Shown here in pieces: positions 14,941-15,633 of a stretch of 15,633 nucleotides of DNA. Origin of the DNA: Desulfobulbaceae bacterium. GTDB lineage: Bacteria > Desulfobacterota > Desulfobulbia > Desulfobulbales > Desulfocapsaceae. The notes under the pieces are model-generated. The model had not been told where the DNA came from. It saw nothing but the letters and a program-made list of their open reading frames with translations, and made no database searches. The DNA is taken from positions 1 to 15,633 of the forward strand of contig JAHEMX010000024.1 in assembly GCA_024643445.1 (NCBI GenBank). The letters are read 5' to 3'. Position numbers and translations under genes: made by a program. Position 1 is the first letter of the stretch. Each line of letters opens with the position of its first letter.

Positions 14941-15633
14941 ATGAAAATGACAATGAAGAAAATAACACTGTTAGCAGTCGTCATTCTGGCCGTGGGATTG
15001 CTCGTTCCGGCTAGCACCCTCTTGGCGCAGAACACCGGACACAAAACCATCACCCAGGAACTCATCACATTGCTTGAGGAGCGGCCGGAAATAGCGGTGA
15101 TGCTGAAAGAATCGCTGGAAAAGGCGAAAAGCATAAATCCTGACCTTGTCACCAATCCCGCTCAGGATCTGGAGAGCTATTACACCTATCTGGACAGCGC
15201 TTCGCAGCTCATCCCCCAACAGATACTCGATGTACCGGCGGTTCTCATACGTGACCAGATACTGCAGAGCATCTGTTATTTCTATTTTCTGATTGATCAG
15301 CCCCTGACTGAACTGGAAGGCCGGGGCTACTTTAAAAATGGAATTCAGTATCATCCGCTCTTTTCCGAATGGCTCGTGAAATTTGCCGATGCATGGGGAA
15401 ATTTCCTGGATACAGAAGCATCCTGGACTCCTAAAACATTCAGACAATTTTACGACGACCCGAACTTTGGACTGCAGATAGAATGGTATGAATCGCCTGC
15501 CAACTGGAAAACCTTTAACCAGTTTTTCTCAAAATACCTGAGAACTCCATCTGAACGCCCCATCAGCTATCCGGAAGATCCCGCTATTGTCGTCTCTCCT
15601 GCCGATTACGAACCTCAGGGAGTATGGCCCATC
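14941..15633 (+). CDS. Phosphatidylserine decarboxylase-like protein with signal peptide (3' partial)
   Basis: The frame is open from ATG 14941 to the window end, 231 residues. A strong GAGGGGG site (14931-14937) is only 3 bases away, so ATG 14947 is an equally good start. A signal peptide is clear: Lys-rich start, LLAVVILAVGLLV, then cleavage near STLLAQ (about residue 30). Residues about 30-180 resemble the extra N-terminal region of some PSD proteins (WTPKTFRQFYDDPNFGLQ). From about 190, WKTFNQFFSKYLR, ERPI and VVSPAD match the core start of phosphatidylserine decarboxylases, which form phosphatidylethanolamine. The self-cleaving GST that makes the pyruvoyl group would lie beyond the window, so activity cannot be judged. 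Export is odd for this family, whose bacterial members usually sit on the inner face of the cytoplasmic membrane. Confidence 0.8.
   Translation, partial: MKMTMKKITLLAVVILAVGLLVPASTLLAQNTGHKTITQELITLLEERPEIAVMLKESLEKAKSINPDLVTNPAQDLESYYTYLDSASQLIPQQILDVPAVLIRDQILQSICYFYFLIDQPLTELEGRGYFKNGIQYHPLFSEWLVKFADAWGNFLDTEASWTPKTFRQFYDDPNFGLQIEWYESPANWKTFNQFFSKYLRTPSERPISYPEDPAIVVSPADYEPQGVWPI

Overview
The window looks like a stretch of chromosome from an anaerobic bacterium of the former Deltaproteobacteria (Desulfobacterota), perhaps a Desulfobulbales-like lineage. This is inferred from protein character: a selenoprotein of the UGSC family, an aconitase of the mitochondrial type, an M16C presequence-protease-like enzyme, and two short proteins that resemble lineage-specific families. 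No rRNA, tRNA, transposase, phage gene or CRISPR array was found. GC content appears moderately high throughout, with no obvious compositional break.

Left end (1-1871, + strand): a two-gene unit. The first gene is cut by the window edge and joins the end of a thioredoxin-like domain to a larger domain of unknown function. The second is a 173-residue selenoprotein whose UGA codon (1632-1634) sits in a U-G-S-C motif and is followed at SECIS distance by a perfect 8-bp hairpin. Read conventionally, this gene would be split into two fragments. It is the most interesting system in the window.

Centre left (2055-4646): a complete mitochondrial-type aconitase with all three iron-sulfur cysteines, then a 14-bp perfect inverted repeat, then about 200 bases that fold on paper as a nested, multi-branched RNA with a GAAA tetraloop. 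That element is not explained by any gene.

Minus-strand block (8249 down to 4650): rsmB (16S rRNA m5C967 methyltransferase), a helical protein of unknown function, an M24 metallopeptidase and a small protein of unknown function, probably co-transcribed in that order. Divergent from rsmB, a good sigma70-like promoter (8388-8417) leads into an exported amino-acid-binding protein of the AapJ type, without its permease genes, followed by a class I glutamine amidotransferase.

Right side: the minus-strand pair dtd (D-aminoacyl-tRNA deacylase) and a 973-residue M16C zinc protease, probably one operon behind a TTGACA-N17-TATCTA promoter. Divergent from it on the + strand is a lipoprotein glutaminyl-peptide cyclotransferase followed closely by a phosphatidylserine-decarboxylase-like protein with a signal peptide, cut by the window end. 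These last two products should both act outside the cytoplasm.
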